64,000 bases of DNA from Tranzscheliella williamsii (Eukaryota > Basidiomycota > Ustilaginomycetes > Ustilaginales > Ustilaginaceae). Positions 29,556 through 40,409 of this stretch are shown here, one piece after another. Where the stretch lies: positions 62,001 through 126,000 of the forward strand of contig JALBYF010000001.1 of NCBI GenBank assembly GCA_023212725.1. The letters are read 5' to 3'. Positions within the stretch are counted from its first letter, which is position 1. The number at the start of each line of letters is the position of its first letter. The notes under the pieces were generated by a model. It was not told the origin of the DNA. It made no database searches and worked only from the letters and a program-made list of their open reading frames with translations. The position numbers and the translations under genes are program-made.

Positions 29556-32500
29556 TGTGTCGGTTCTCTGGTGGGTATGGCGAGGAGGGTTGGAATGCGG
29601 AGAAGATCCCCATTAATAATGTCGCTTTCAACGGTCATCTAGCCGAAGCCCCGAAGAAGCCGGTTGATTTTAAGCCTTGCGACAAGCCTTGGATACCCGG
29701 CCGAAAGTAGGATGACAACCACTCGGCCGTGACACTCGCGACTTTTACGCGATAAGCGCTGTTTTTATTGCTAGAATTGTGGATCCAATTTCCAACGGAG
29801 GGTTTCTGCGTGACAAAAATCCCTGAACGGACAAGTGTATGCAACCCATGCACATTTTTGGTCGAGGTGGCTGCAACGAGCGTGCGAACACCCATGCCCG
29901 CTGCCAATATGCGATGCCTACAAAGCCGCATGATAGATGGCCCGAAGGCGAGATGGCACGCTGGTTGCGACGACAAAGGGCTGATTTGCAGCGAATACAC
30001 AAATGCGCGAGGAATGGATGCAGACGAGAAACAGAGGATTGGCTCGGTGGAGTTGCAAAGGACGACCGATATGCCGTACGGTAGATAGCTACGGGACGCG
30101 GTCGCATTTCTGACTTGGGCGCTTGCATCCCTAATCGCGGTTAGCCGTGGCTCCGATGATTGAGAGGCGTGCGAGCCAGATAAAGGCGCGTGCTCTTGTT
30201 GAGCGAGTCGAAAGCTGCGAACTAGCTGGGCCAAGCGAGCTCGCTACGCAGAGCGGCTGGGTAGATCCGAGAAGTCGGATTTTCGGATGGGGTGCCATGA
30301 TCGAAGCCGTCGGAGCTGTCGAAAGAGTCAAAGTAGCGTCGCAGAAGCGCAAGGTCGGCCGACGAAACCGATGTCTGCGTAGGCCTTATCAAACGCCACT
30401 GCTAGCCAGACATTGTGCGCAGACCGCTCCGGCAGCGCAACACCGCAGAAAACGGGAAATTCGCCCACGATGATCTCCCTCAAGCGAGACAAAAGCACTA
30501 GCCACCCAGCTCCCCGTTCTTCGCTAATCTACTTATCGTACTCACACCATGTGTGTGAATCTCGTGCATGTGTTCTGTATGTACAGCACGGTGTCATTGA
30601 GACATGTGTCGATATTCTGCACTTGCGCTTTACACGACAAGGCAAAACAAACATGCAGAGCGAGATGGGTAGAGCGCTACACGGGCTAACGGAACGAACC
30701 GCGTGCCACCAACTTACCAGTGAGGCAAAAGTGAGGCCGGTCCCAGCGTGGAGTCAAAGGCGGTATGAGCTAGACGCGCGTCGAAGACGTACTCTGTTGA
30801 CACCATCCTGTGTCCGGCGTCGTTCTTTTGTTACTCGCACGGCACTTGCATGCGTCCACAGAATTCGACAGGTGAAGCGGTGCCTCGACATACCAGCTGC
30901 AGCAGCAGCCAAGCTCGGTCGACGGTGGGGTCAGCTCTGTTGAGGCTCTGCTGATCGCCGGCCAGACGTATCCATGGCGCGCTGCGGCTTGTGGCCACGG
31001 GGAGCCAGGCACAGCACGACGGCACGACGTCATATACACGCGGCTGAATCGCAGACAAGCTCCGAGACTAGCCATCCGATATAGCGCCCAGGGAATCTCC
31101 TGGATCTGCTAGCCGGTGGTTGCCAGGTCTACGTGCTGCCAAAAAGGGCCGGCGAGCTAGTTGGTGACGGCTGCCGTACGAAAATTTTCCGCAAAGCGTG
31201 CCGGTTGTTGCTGTCACGCTACGCGCGTTTCTAGAGACGCATGTGACTATAGAACGTAGCCTTCTTCCATGTGACGACAGCGTGAGTGCTTAGTGCGGGT
31301 GAGCTGCCGACGATCTGGCGGTGCGTCCAGCAGCGAAAGGCCATTTTATTCTGGGGAAGCCGTGAGAAAAAGAAAGAAAAGAAGGTCGGATAGCTGCAAC
31401 TTGCGCAAGGGGCTCAGCTTACTTGAAAAAGGGCAGGCGCGTCTGCCACTCTTATGCACGACCGCAGCCGCAGAGGCGCAGAAGAGGGGCGATCTCAATG
31501 AGCCATTGATGGCCCTCTCGTAAGCCCGCCAAAGGCTACGTTCGACTGCAGCTGTGACACCTCAACGGTAATGACAGAGTCACGGGCGACGGTCAACAGA
31601 AGCGCCTATGCCTCTGCTTTTGCATCTGCCTCTAGCACTGCCTGTGCCTCCGCGTCTGCGTCTGTGCCTCGGTTTGATCCGGTCTATGCTCTTACGGCCG
31701 CAACAGCGCGCAGCGGCGGAGCGGGAGACAGATGCCAAGCGCTGGGGCACCTTCACAGCCTAAAGTCCGAATGGAATGGCAGCCAAACGTGATGAAGGAC
31801 AGGACAACCGGAAGTCGACGCGAACCCCTTTCCTGTCACACCCTGCATTATAGTTGTTTCTAGTTTCAAGAGACAGAGAAAGGGGTGGGGGAGGCACACT
31901 AATTGAAATGAGGGCGCGCACGCACACTCACGCTGTGACTGCGACTGTGACTGCCTTTCGAAATCAAATTCCTTGCGTGGCTGCCGAAATGTGAAGGGCC
32001 GTCGCGTCGAGAAACATGCAGCACTAGCCACTGAGCGAGCTAAAACCAAGATTCAAAAAGAATCAACCCAAGCAAGCATACCTGTCACACTCACAACTCA
32101 CACTCACAACACTCGCACAGAAGCGTGCAGCGTCGCTCTTACCGGTCAGCCTTGCGTCTGCGTCTGCGTTGTGCGCCCATAGACTTGACTGTCTCCATTA
32201 GTCTAGCTTGTTGTTCTCACATTGTGCACCACACAACAACATCGTGGGGGGTGCCCTTGCCTTGTCGATGGCTTTTCTCTGCCTATAAGCGCGCAAGCAC
32301 ATAGTTCCAGAGTGTGTAACCGGAGTGTGTAGGCAACGACCGACTAGACCGACAAGATAGACGGGCCGAAGACCGATCAGTGCGGGCGCTGGCTGAAGCG
32401 GACTCGGAAGCCATCCATGCAGGAGAAGATAGAGTGCGACTTGATCGATTGCTTGCCATCCAATCAGTTCCAATTCACATTCATCCCCGCCCAGACATTC

Positions 32501-33313
32501 AATCGCCCTCTCACCCCGTATTTGCCGCACGATTGTGGAATTCCCCTCGGCTTGCTCACACGCCGCCCCAATTTCAGTCCAGCTAAACGACGCCTGCCAG
32601 CCGAACAAGGCCACTTTGCCTCACTTCACCTTACCTTGCGAGGCAATCCAATACTGGGCAGCTTTCCCTCGCCACACTATCACCGTCGCCATTGCCATTG
32701 CCATCGCCAACACCATCGCCATCGCCATCATCACCACCATCACCATCACCATCATCCTCCGCCACAGCGAAGCTTACCTTCCCGCTCCACCTTCCTTCCC
32801 TTCACCGGCTTCGTATCGACGACGAAGTACATCAACGCCTTGCTAGACCGCGCCGGCTTACCTCTCTGTCCTGCCTGTCTTCGCGATCGGCCAACCTCTA
32901 CTTGGCCTTAATCGATACTGCTACCGCCTTCTTGGACTGTCACGAGCTTGGCTGCGCTGAGACTCTCGACATATACGCTTCCTCCCTCTTGTTGCCATTT
33001 GGAACCGCCTCTGTTTTGCTTTTTCACCATTGCCTGTTCGTGTCACCTGTCTGGCGCTTTCGCCCTGTCTTCGCTGTCAAGCTTTGTCCTACCGCCTTCT
33101 TTGCACGTCAGTAGCATTCGCTTGCAAGCAGCTCCTACAAGTAGCTCCTCCAGCTTGCACAGGTCTACGCCCTACCGCCGCTCCCAGGATCGTCGTCCCC
33201 TTGTCGCGCATCTCCTTCGACCTCTCTGCTGCATGCTACCATAACCCTTGCGTAACCTTTGATTTGCCACCCTTGAGTGCTGCTTGGCAAAGCAATATAC
33301 ACGCATATACACC
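29556..33313. other. 3.8 kb gene-poor region between PEX6 and CDC24
   Basis: This is the longest non-coding stretch of the window. Open frames up to 199 codons exist, but they start at TTG or lack family features and coding character. Short repeats occur: an imperfect GCCTCT/GCATCT array at about 31608-31670, GTGACTGCGACTGTGACTG at about 31935-31954, CACACTCACAACTCACACTCACAAC at about 32086-32110, and the CAC/CAT array at 32680-32756. It probably holds the PEX6 promoter and a long CDC24 promoter and leader. No tRNA was recognised. Confidence 0.45.
32680..32756 (+). repeat. CCAT/CAC trinucleotide-like array upstream of CDC24
   Basis: Imperfect units GCCATT, GCCATC, ACCATC and CACCAT run for about 75 bases, roughly 560 bases before the CDC24 start. 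The stretch is likely transcribed as part of a long leader or lies in the promoter. Confidence 0.7.
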
Positions 33314-36300
33314 ATGGCAGCGTCCACCTCCTTAGCCTTTCGGTCGGTTCGGAAGCAATCCATATCCTCGGCCTCGTCGCCAGCGTTCGATCCTACTACT
33401 CTTTCGGCGGCTTCCATGCCGCTGTCTCCTTCACCACTACCCGGCCCGAATTCTTCCTCCTCCTCAGCCGCCGCCAGCTCGGCAGATGGCGGTATCGGCG
33501 CATCTCTCATCGGACCGGGAGGAGCGGCCTTGATGGCAGGTGCGCCACAGGCTGCGAATACGATCGCCAACAAGCAAGCTGTCGCCGGCTCCTCTCTATA
33601 CCAGGCATGTCTCACCCTCCGTGACAGGCTGTATTGCGTCCCTGGTTTCGGCGAAGCGTACCTCGATGATTTGGCCGCCAAATCCGCATCCTCTCCCACC
33701 ATCGGCTCCGATCCCATTTCGCCCGTCGCAGGCAGCCCACAATCTCCGCAGGGTCCAGTACGCAAGCCAAGCAGCGATCCCGTCACCCAACTTTGGCAAT
33801 GTTTTCGACTCGGTTCTCCGCTCTGCGCACTCTTCAACACCATGAATCCCGAAAAGGAGCTTCCTGTTAACCCAGACGCAAACCGCAGCAACGCCAATGC
33901 CTGCAAAGCCCAGGTCATGAAGTTCATTATCGCACTCAAGGAGAAGCTCGGCTGGGACCCAGATGATATCTTTACCGTGTCGCAACTCTACCTCAACGAC
34001 ACCAATGGCTTTGTCAAGGTGGTCAGGACAATCAACCGCCTGCTCGACGTCTTTGAGGAGCGAGGCCTGCTCATCGAGAACAACCGTCAAGCGGATAACG
34101 AAGATCTCGAACAGCCATCTGATGATCGCGCCAAGGTCATTCGTGAGCTTCTCACCACCGAGAGAAAATATGTCCAAGATCTCGAGGTGCTACAGAACTA
34201 CGCCAGGTCCCTTGCCCAGTACGACATTATTCCTCCGGACACCCTTCATAATCTCTTCGGAAATCTCAACAAGCTTGTCGATGTGCAACGGCGCTTCCTC
34301 ATCTGTGTTGAAGAGAACGTCAGGAGGACTCCCGACGAGCAGCATTTTGGCCATGTCTTCATGACCATGGAAGAGGATTTCACCGTATACGAGCCCTTTT
34401 GTGCCAACTATAATCAGGCCTTGGATCTGATCAATCAGGAAGCTCACAATCTAGTAAGGCTCAAGGGCATGCCTTCAGCGGAGGGCTGCTACCTCGACCC
34501 TGCCTATGAACTGCCAACGTTTATGATCAAACCGGTGCAACGGATCTGCAAATACCCGCTGCTGTTGGAGCAGCTGCTCAAAAAGACTCCAGAAGATGCT
34601 CCTCGGTACGAAGAGCTTGAAGAAGGGCTCGAAGTCATTCGCAGGATCACCGATAAGGTCAATGAGACCAGTCGCCTTCAGGAGAACGCACAATTGGTCA
34701 GGGAGCTCGAAAAACGGGTCGAAGACTGGAAGGGCCACAACATCAAGACCTTTGGGCCGCTCCTGCTTACCGACGTTTTCATGGTCGCCAAAAGCGATAC
34801 TGAGCGAGAATACCACGTCTACCTGTTTGAGAAAATCCTTCTCTGCTGCAAGGAGCTTGCACCGGCGACGCAGAAGAAGATGTCGAAGAACAGCGTCCTG
34901 AAGCAAAAGAATGGCGCCGCCCTCATGGCCAATGGCAAGAAAATCAAGTCTACGCTACAGCTCAAAGGCCGTATCTTCATCAACAATGTGACTGGCGCCT
35001 TTGCCAACTCTAAGATGAGCACCATTCTGGGCGCACCGAGCGGACATCATGCCCTGCAGGTGTGGTGGCGCGGTGACGTCGATCACGAATCCTTCGCGCT
35101 CAAGTGCAAGAACGAAGAGCAACTCAAGCAGTGGCAGAACGCCATTAACAAGCTCATAGACGAAGTCAGCCTGAGACGGCAGCAAGCCTCCCAGCTGCAC
35201 TTTTCCCAGCAGCAGAGCATGAATATGGCAGGTACTGGTGCACTCGGCCGTCGTATAACCCAAAACTTGTCGCACTTCCCACAGACTCCGCTCTCCGAGA
35301 TGGGCCCCGTCAACCCATTTTCTAATCTGTCGCAAACTGCCCTTTCGCGCACGGAAAGTCAGGCGAGCTCGTACCGCTACGACGATGAAGATTCCGAAGG
35401 ACAGAGCTACTATGAACCCAACCCGGGACGAGGCACGCCTGCCCATGGAAGATATTCGCAGCCTGGCACCGATGGTCGCGAACGGCAGAATTCGTTTGCC
35501 AGCAGCGATCTTCGTCCCAGGGCTCGCACCGAGGATCAGGATTCCAGCGTTATGGCGCAGTGGCGGTCACACTCTCCGGCCATCCCTCCCCCGCTTCCAC
35601 GTGGGCTGAGCTACTCGTCGGGAACCGACCAGCATCAGCACGCCCTTCGGAAAGCAAGCTCTTCGCGTCAACTTCGCCAGGCAAATGCCGGATATCCACG
35701 CGCACCTCGGGCCGCGGGCGTCGACGGAGGAGCTGTCGAGTACCTGGACGGTTCGTCTGACTCTGCTTCGGGCGACTTGAAGTACGGTCGACAGAGAGTG
35801 GACTCGACCGCCTCGAGCATGTCGCGCACGACGTCGGATTCCGGAACCGCGCATGCCAGGTCGCGGTCTGCTTCCAATCCGCAAATGTACATTCTGCCGC
35901 CACATATGCAGGCGGCCGCTCCACCCTTGCCGAGAGGGCCGTTTGGCAGCGGCCTGGTGGAGACCCTCAAGAGCGGCAACGTTAGCGCATCTTCGCTTTC
36001 CGGCAACCAGCACAGCACGCCACCTTCTGCCACCGCTGCAGGAGGCCCAGGCGACAAGCGATGCTCCAACTCATCCATCTCGACTTCCGAGTCCGGACAG
36101 TCTGGCCAATCCAGGCCGCAGTCTACAGCTGCCTCTTCGCCGGTTACCCACACCAATTCCACAGGCTCAGCTTCTTCCATGACCCTCCGGTCAACAGCAC
36201 AGCGACAGCAGCAGCCGCAGCAACAGTATCAGCCATCCTCACAGCCGACCACGCCGACACACAACTCGAGCGCGATCAAGCTGATCGTCCACTTCAGCGA

Positions 36301-36526
36301 GGACAAGTATGTCGTGGTAGTGCTCACCAGCATCTCGTTTGACGCATTGCTGGAAAAGGTCACCAAGAAGATCCGTGTCTGTTCCGGCAAGCAGATCGAC
36401 CGTGCCATCAGGATGCGCTATGTAGACGAGGATGGCGACAACATCATGTTGAACGACGACGACGATGTCCAGATGGCGTTCGAAGGCGCTCGGACCACCG
36501 GCGAGGTTGACATCCTGGTCAACTGA
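33314..36526 (+). CDS. CDC24: Cdc24 guanine nucleotide exchange factor for Cdc42
   Basis: One exon encodes 1070 residues from the ATG at 33314, which sits in a good context (CACCATGGC). Domains in order: a calponin-like CDC24 region near residues 155-260 (TQLWQCFRLGSPLCALFN, then SQLYLNDTNGFVKVVRTINR); a RhoGEF domain from about 272 (AKVIRELLTTERKYVQDLEV) with the core IKPVQRICKYPLLLEQLL; a PH domain at about 470-615; a long Ser/Pro/Gln-rich linker; and a C-terminal PB1 domain from about 984 (IKLIVHFSEDKYVVVVL, then DEDGDNIMLNDDDDVQMAF). This is the full architecture of fungal Cdc24, which activates Cdc42 (and often Rac1) for polarity and budding and binds scaffolds such as Bem1 through PB1. 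The acidic OPCA-like motif in PB1 is intact. Confidence 0.96.
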   Translation: MAASTSLAFRSVRKQSISSASSPAFDPTTLSAASMPLSPSPLPGPNSSSSSAAASSADGGIGASLIGPGGAALMAGAPQAANTIANKQAVAGSSLYQACLTLRDRLYCVPGFGEAYLDDLAAKSASSPTIGSDPISPVAGSPQSPQGPVRKPSSDPVTQLWQCFRLGSPLCALFNTMNPEKELPVNPDANRSNANACKAQVMKFIIALKEKLGWDPDDIFTVSQLYLNDTNGFVKVVRTINRLLDVFEERGLLIENNRQADNEDLEQPSDDRAKVIRELLTTERKYVQDLEVLQNYARSLAQYDIIPPDTLHNLFGNLNKLVDVQRRFLICVEENVRRTPDEQHFGHVFMTMEEDFTVYEPFCANYNQALDLINQEAHNLVRLKGMPSAEGCYLDPAYELPTFMIKPVQRICKYPLLLEQLLKKTPEDAPRYEELEEGLEVIRRITDKVNETSRLQENAQLVRELEKRVEDWKGHNIKTFGPLLLTDVFMVAKSDTEREYHVYLFEKILLCCKELAPATQKKMSKNSVLKQKNGAALMANGKKIKSTLQLKGRIFINNVTGAFANSKMSTILGAPSGHHALQVWWRGDVDHESFALKCKNEEQLKQWQNAINKLIDEVSLRRQQASQLHFSQQQSMNMAGTGALGRRITQNLSHFPQTPLSEMGPVNPFSNLSQTALSRTESQASSYRYDDEDSEGQSYYEPNPGRGTPAHGRYSQPGTDGRERQNSFASSDLRPRARTEDQDSSVMAQWRSHSPAIPPPLPRGLSYSSGTDQHQHALRKASSSRQLRQANAGYPRAPRAAGVDGGAVEYLDGSSDSASGDLKYGRQRVDSTASSMSRTTSDSGTAHARSRSASNPQMYILPPHMQAAAPPLPRGPFGSGLVETLKSGNVSASSLSGNQHSTPPSATAAGGPGDKRCSNSSISTSESGQSGQSRPQSTAASSPVTHTNSTGSASSMTLRSTAQRQQQPQQQYQPSSQPTTPTHNSSAIKLIVHFSEDKYVVVVLTSISFDALLEKVTKKIRVCSGKQIDRAIRMRYVDEDGDNIMLNDDDDVQMAFEGARTTGEVDILVN

Positions 36527-37239
36527 GCGCAGCTCTAGCTGTCTCGCGCTTGGGTATGTATCCAGCTGTCGGCGCCTACGGAATGGCAGGATGCGCGCCC
36601 TCCTCCGTTCGCACCTCGTCGACCGGTCTCGCATCTCTTCTGGACGAGTAAATCCCCGACGAGTAGCATGGCGCGCAGATAGCCACCGCTAGGCTATTCC
36701 CTCCGATGAGAGCGTCAGCGTAGCGCCAAGCCCTCCAGGCACCCATCTTCCCACTCTTTGCTGCCATCCACGCCTCGATTCGTTTTTCTTTCTTTTCAAC
36801 TGCCCTCACCCCAGCCACTATCCGTGTATTTGTATCCCCGCTGCCCGCACACCCTTGCTTGTCCTGTTACACTCTTTGGTTTGCTGCCCTCGACACGCTT
36901 GGTCCATTTGCTGCATTGTCTCGCCCGGCCGTCGTCACTGGCATATCCTGCGCTGAATTGTCCGATCCTGCAATGCTAACCGCACACCGCGACGCACGCG
37001 CACGCATGTCTGTGTGTGTCAACCAGTGCCAACAACTAGTAATTTCAGTGGGGCGCCACGCTGGGATTCTTGCGGCGCGGTGCAGCGCGCGCCAGGGAGG
37101 TGGCAGCGGCGACGAGCCGCGCGCTTCGCTTCCGTTTGGGTGGGTGTGGGCAGCGACGTGCTAGCCTGCGCCTGTACTGACGGTTCCGTATCCGTGAGAG
37201 TCCTGTGACGTGCCGAATCGCTATCCAACAAGTTCCGTC
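36527..37239. other. Convergent region between CDC24 and the RanBP2 zinc-finger gene
   Basis: These 713 bases contain the two facing 3' ends. Pyrimidine-rich stretches are present near 36780-36850. No gene is supported. Confidence 0.5.
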
Positions 37240-39581
37240 CTAGTCGAGAAGGGTGTGCGTCCAGTCGGGACCGGTGCCGAGCGGATCGCCGGGGGCGAGC
37301 GGGGCGCGCTCGGCAACATCGGCGCTCGCTTTGCGTGGTGCCGCCATGTACTTGCCCGTCGTACCCGGGTGCTTGGTCCCGATCGGCTCCAGCTGCGCCC
37401 TGCGCCCCTCAGCGACGTCCTCAGGATCCCTCGGAATGGGGACCGGTCGCTTGGGAGCAGGCGCCCAGATACTCCGCGACGGCTCCGAAGGCGGTGCCTG
37501 ACAGTCAGGCGGACTCCGCGTCAGCGCTTCGCTGAGGCCATGAGGGCTCGCCCTTCGCGTCTGTTGATACGCTGGACGGGGCGAAGGCAGGCTCAGCGAG
37601 CTAAAGCCATAGCTGTGGTAAGGGTCTACCCCGTTGCTCCGGAAATCGTACTTGGGCTGATAGGATGGATAGGGATCGAAAAATTCATGTCTTTCGTCAA
37701 GATGAATACCGAGCATATTCTTGGCATATGGCTGCGGGGCAGAGTCAGAGGTCGTCTGACAGGTTGTGCGAACAGCGCTGTTCGCAGACTCGTAGCCAGG
37801 GTGCGGCGGCAGTGGATGTCGGAATTGCTGCTGAGTACCCTTGTCCTCGATCGTCCGTTTTGGCCTTTCCGTGTAGAAGGACTGCAGAGACTGATGGTAT
37901 TCTTCTGTATTGGGATCAAGACCAGCGGCTAGTTTCTTGGCAAGCAGCTCGCCTCCATAGAGGCCATGGCTAATTTCGTTGCCCTCCGCGAACGGATAAC
38001 ATCGCATGCAAACTTGGCGACGCCTCCAATTCTTTCGCGGCTCAAGCGAAAATAGGAGCGAGCGATTATCAGCATAATGGGCGCAGCATGGTGAGTGGTT
38101 GCATTTCTAAGGATGAAGCCAACATGTTTCCTCCAAAGCCAGCAAAGAGCGGGTCGTCAACTCACCACGAAGCCACAGCTAGTGCAGATCCAATCGCCAG
38201 GCTGTACACACATGGGGCCGGAATTACCCGTATTCACAATGGGTGGATCTGTTGAGGTCGACTTGTCTCGTCCCTGCACTCCACCTCGACTTGAGACGAT
38301 TTTCGGATTGACTCCGGGACCAATGCTAACAGATGGAGCCGCAGAGCCAAACGGAGACTTTATCAGTTTCGATAACGCCTTGCTGTATCCCAGCTCGCGC
38401 CAGCCGTAAGCGGCTATCCTGGTCTCGCAGTGCACTTACCCGATGCCCCACTGACTCAACTTCCAGGCCGCGGCGACGGTCTCGGGGTTTTCGGACGCAG
38501 CTTTGGATCCTTTCGAGGCCAGGGTTTCGACGACAGATGTTAATGGTAGACCGGCGCCCGACGGCTGCATTGGGATCAGGACTGGCGCCGGATTCGAGGC
38601 ATCTGGCGATGCTGATGGGTAAAGGCGCGCGGCTGACGGCATTGCGCTAGGCCTGTCACATAATCCGAGGCTTCCGAACGCTTCAGTCAAGGACATGGCA
38701 TCTCGCATTGAGCAGCCACGGGTGGCGCTCTCGTCGCAGCTATTCTGATTACTGAGGCTTTCGCCGCTGAAGGACAGAGGGAGCGAGGGTGTCGTCATCG
38801 CCGTTGAATTGCCCATCACGGAAGGATCGCGTGAGGGGCTAGCACTTTCAAAGTAGGAGTAGTGCCAGGAAGGCGTAGCAGCGCAGCTGTCGATGCGAAA
38901 GCCAACGGCAACACCGCAATGCAAAGGGTTCAGGGAAGCCAAACTACCGTTCAATGCCAGACTCTGTGTGGGCGCAACAGGGAGAGAGTACTGCTGACCT
39001 GTGTGCTCCATTGTAAGAGAGGGGTGACACATCGTCCGAATCCGAAGTGTTTCTCTGGTGATACCCACAGCTTCCGGCCATGGGCCTATAGTGGGAGCTC
39101 AGATCATCACTTAGCTTAGGCGGAGCTACTTGCGGCTACAATGGGAAGAAACAACTACGCATAAGTGCATGGCTCTCGGTCGTCTCACAACGAGATCTAG
39201 ATGCCAGCAAGGATTGTACCTTGGCAGCAATCCATAGTGCCCTTACCTTGGGAGGCAATGAATGCTTGAGTGGCTGGGCTATAGGCACCATAATGCTGAG
39301 AACTTGCTTTTTTGGCCCTGCAGGATATATCCGATAGCAAAGATGGAGGGCAGAAGGTCAAATGAGGAATGATTGACGTCGATGGTGTTCGCAGTCGGCG
39401 AGGTAGGCAGATAGTTAACCGTCTGGAAAGAAGGTGGGGCAGGGTAAAGGACGCTAGTGGGTCTAGACTGCGCGGAGGGCTGGTGGGGATATGAAGCAAA
39501 GGCCCCTGCGGTGCAGTTGGGTGCGCAGTCACAGTAAGCAGGGCATGTGCGGTGGCGGTGATGCGGGTCATGTCGCTTCAT
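37240..39581 (-). CDS. RanBP2-type zinc-finger protein, multi-exon, 5' end unresolved
   Basis: The 3' part is clear. Exons 38998-38440, 38382-38166 and 38031-37240 join in frame through GT-AG introns. Across the last junction they create one RanBP2-type zinc finger: GDWICTSCGFV joined to NWRRRQVCMRCYPFAEGNE, with the four cysteines and the Trp and Asn expected. Fingers of this kind bind single-stranded GGU-containing RNA. Upstream of the finger and after it the protein is Ser/Pro/Gln/Tyr-rich and looks disordered (QQYSLPVAPTQSLALNGS, SASPDASNPAPVLIPMQP). An upstream exon ending at 39247 (YSPATQAFIASQ) joins in phase with 38998. Exons before about 39330, including an ATG at 39581 in another frame, could not be ordered. 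No RRM was seen. I do not recognise a specific orthologue. Confidence 0.6.
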
Positions 39582-40409
39582 TTAAAGGCTTCTTGGGTCT
39601 AGAGCACGCTCAACACGTTACTCGTCCCATGCCCGTGGTCAATAGCTTAATCGGAGGATACACTTTTCATCCACTAGTAGCCTTTGGCGGGGTACGAGCA
39701 CCGTAATGCCCAGCTGCAGCCGCGGCGTGCGGGAGCTACTTCTCGATGGTCACACATAGGACGTGTGACGACAAAAGTTGTAGCCAGCTCGCAATTGCGG
39801 CGGGAAGCGCGACGATGCTCGAGGCGGACCACCATTGGCACTGTGACGGTCGGCAGCAAGGTCATGCAAGCGGGATAAGGTTTCTAATCTCTCATTCACT
39901 GTTATCGGGCTGAAGCCGAAGAGCGGAAGGGAAGAGAGGTTGTGAGGGGTGGAAGGATAGGCTCTGCCTTTCTCACGCCCAACAACGGGGGAAAGTGTAT
40001 GAAGCTCGCCAGGTCTGCGAGTCTAAATCCGGGTGCAGACATAGCCAAGGGTACACCGTGATACCAAGATTGACATGACGCCCAGGCCTGATGCGGTCCA
40101 ACTCACCGGCTTGGAAAGACGGAACGGTGGCGTAACATCAAGGACTGCTGTCGGCATCGACACCGATACGGTCATCAGCATTGTCATTTCTGCCATTCGA
40201 AAGCTTTGTCTTGCCCCGTCTAGAGTCAGGGACAAAGGGGCGTTGTTGAGCCAGCGAGGCTCCGGAAATGCATGCGGTCCGTGCCTTTAGCTGGATCTAT
40301 ATCACACTAGGGGTTTAGAGCAGCACGAGCGCAAGAGCGGCGAGAATATAGAGAGATTGTGTTGATTGCAGAACAACCAGTGTACTATCACGCAGAGCCG
40401 CCATGGCCC
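39582..40409. other. Region upstream of the RanBP2 zinc-finger gene, possibly holding its first exons
   Basis: Two minus-strand stretches look coding but could not be joined with confidence: about 40235-40104, ending at a GTGAGT donor after LSKP, and about 39885-39775 (LETLSRLHDLAADRHSANGG, then RFPPQLRAGYNFC). They may be 5' exons of the zinc-finger gene, which would place its start near 40250. RPN10 ends at 40410. Confidence 0.35.

Noticed and set aside
29635..30234. 199-codon minus-strand open frame beyond the PEX6 start
   Set aside because: It begins at TTG, has mixed composition and no recognisable domain.
30413..30943. 176-codon plus-strand open frame in the 3.8 kb gap
   Set aside because: It starts at TTG, lacks an early ATG and shows no coding bias or family match.
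31571..31792. 73-codon Ala/Ser-rich open frame
   Set aside because: Its composition comes from an imperfect GCCTCT repeat, so it is probably not a gene.
15051..36526. Don1-like and Cdc24 as a local gene duplication
   Set aside because: Their domain orders and non-DH parts differ completely; they are ancient separate families.
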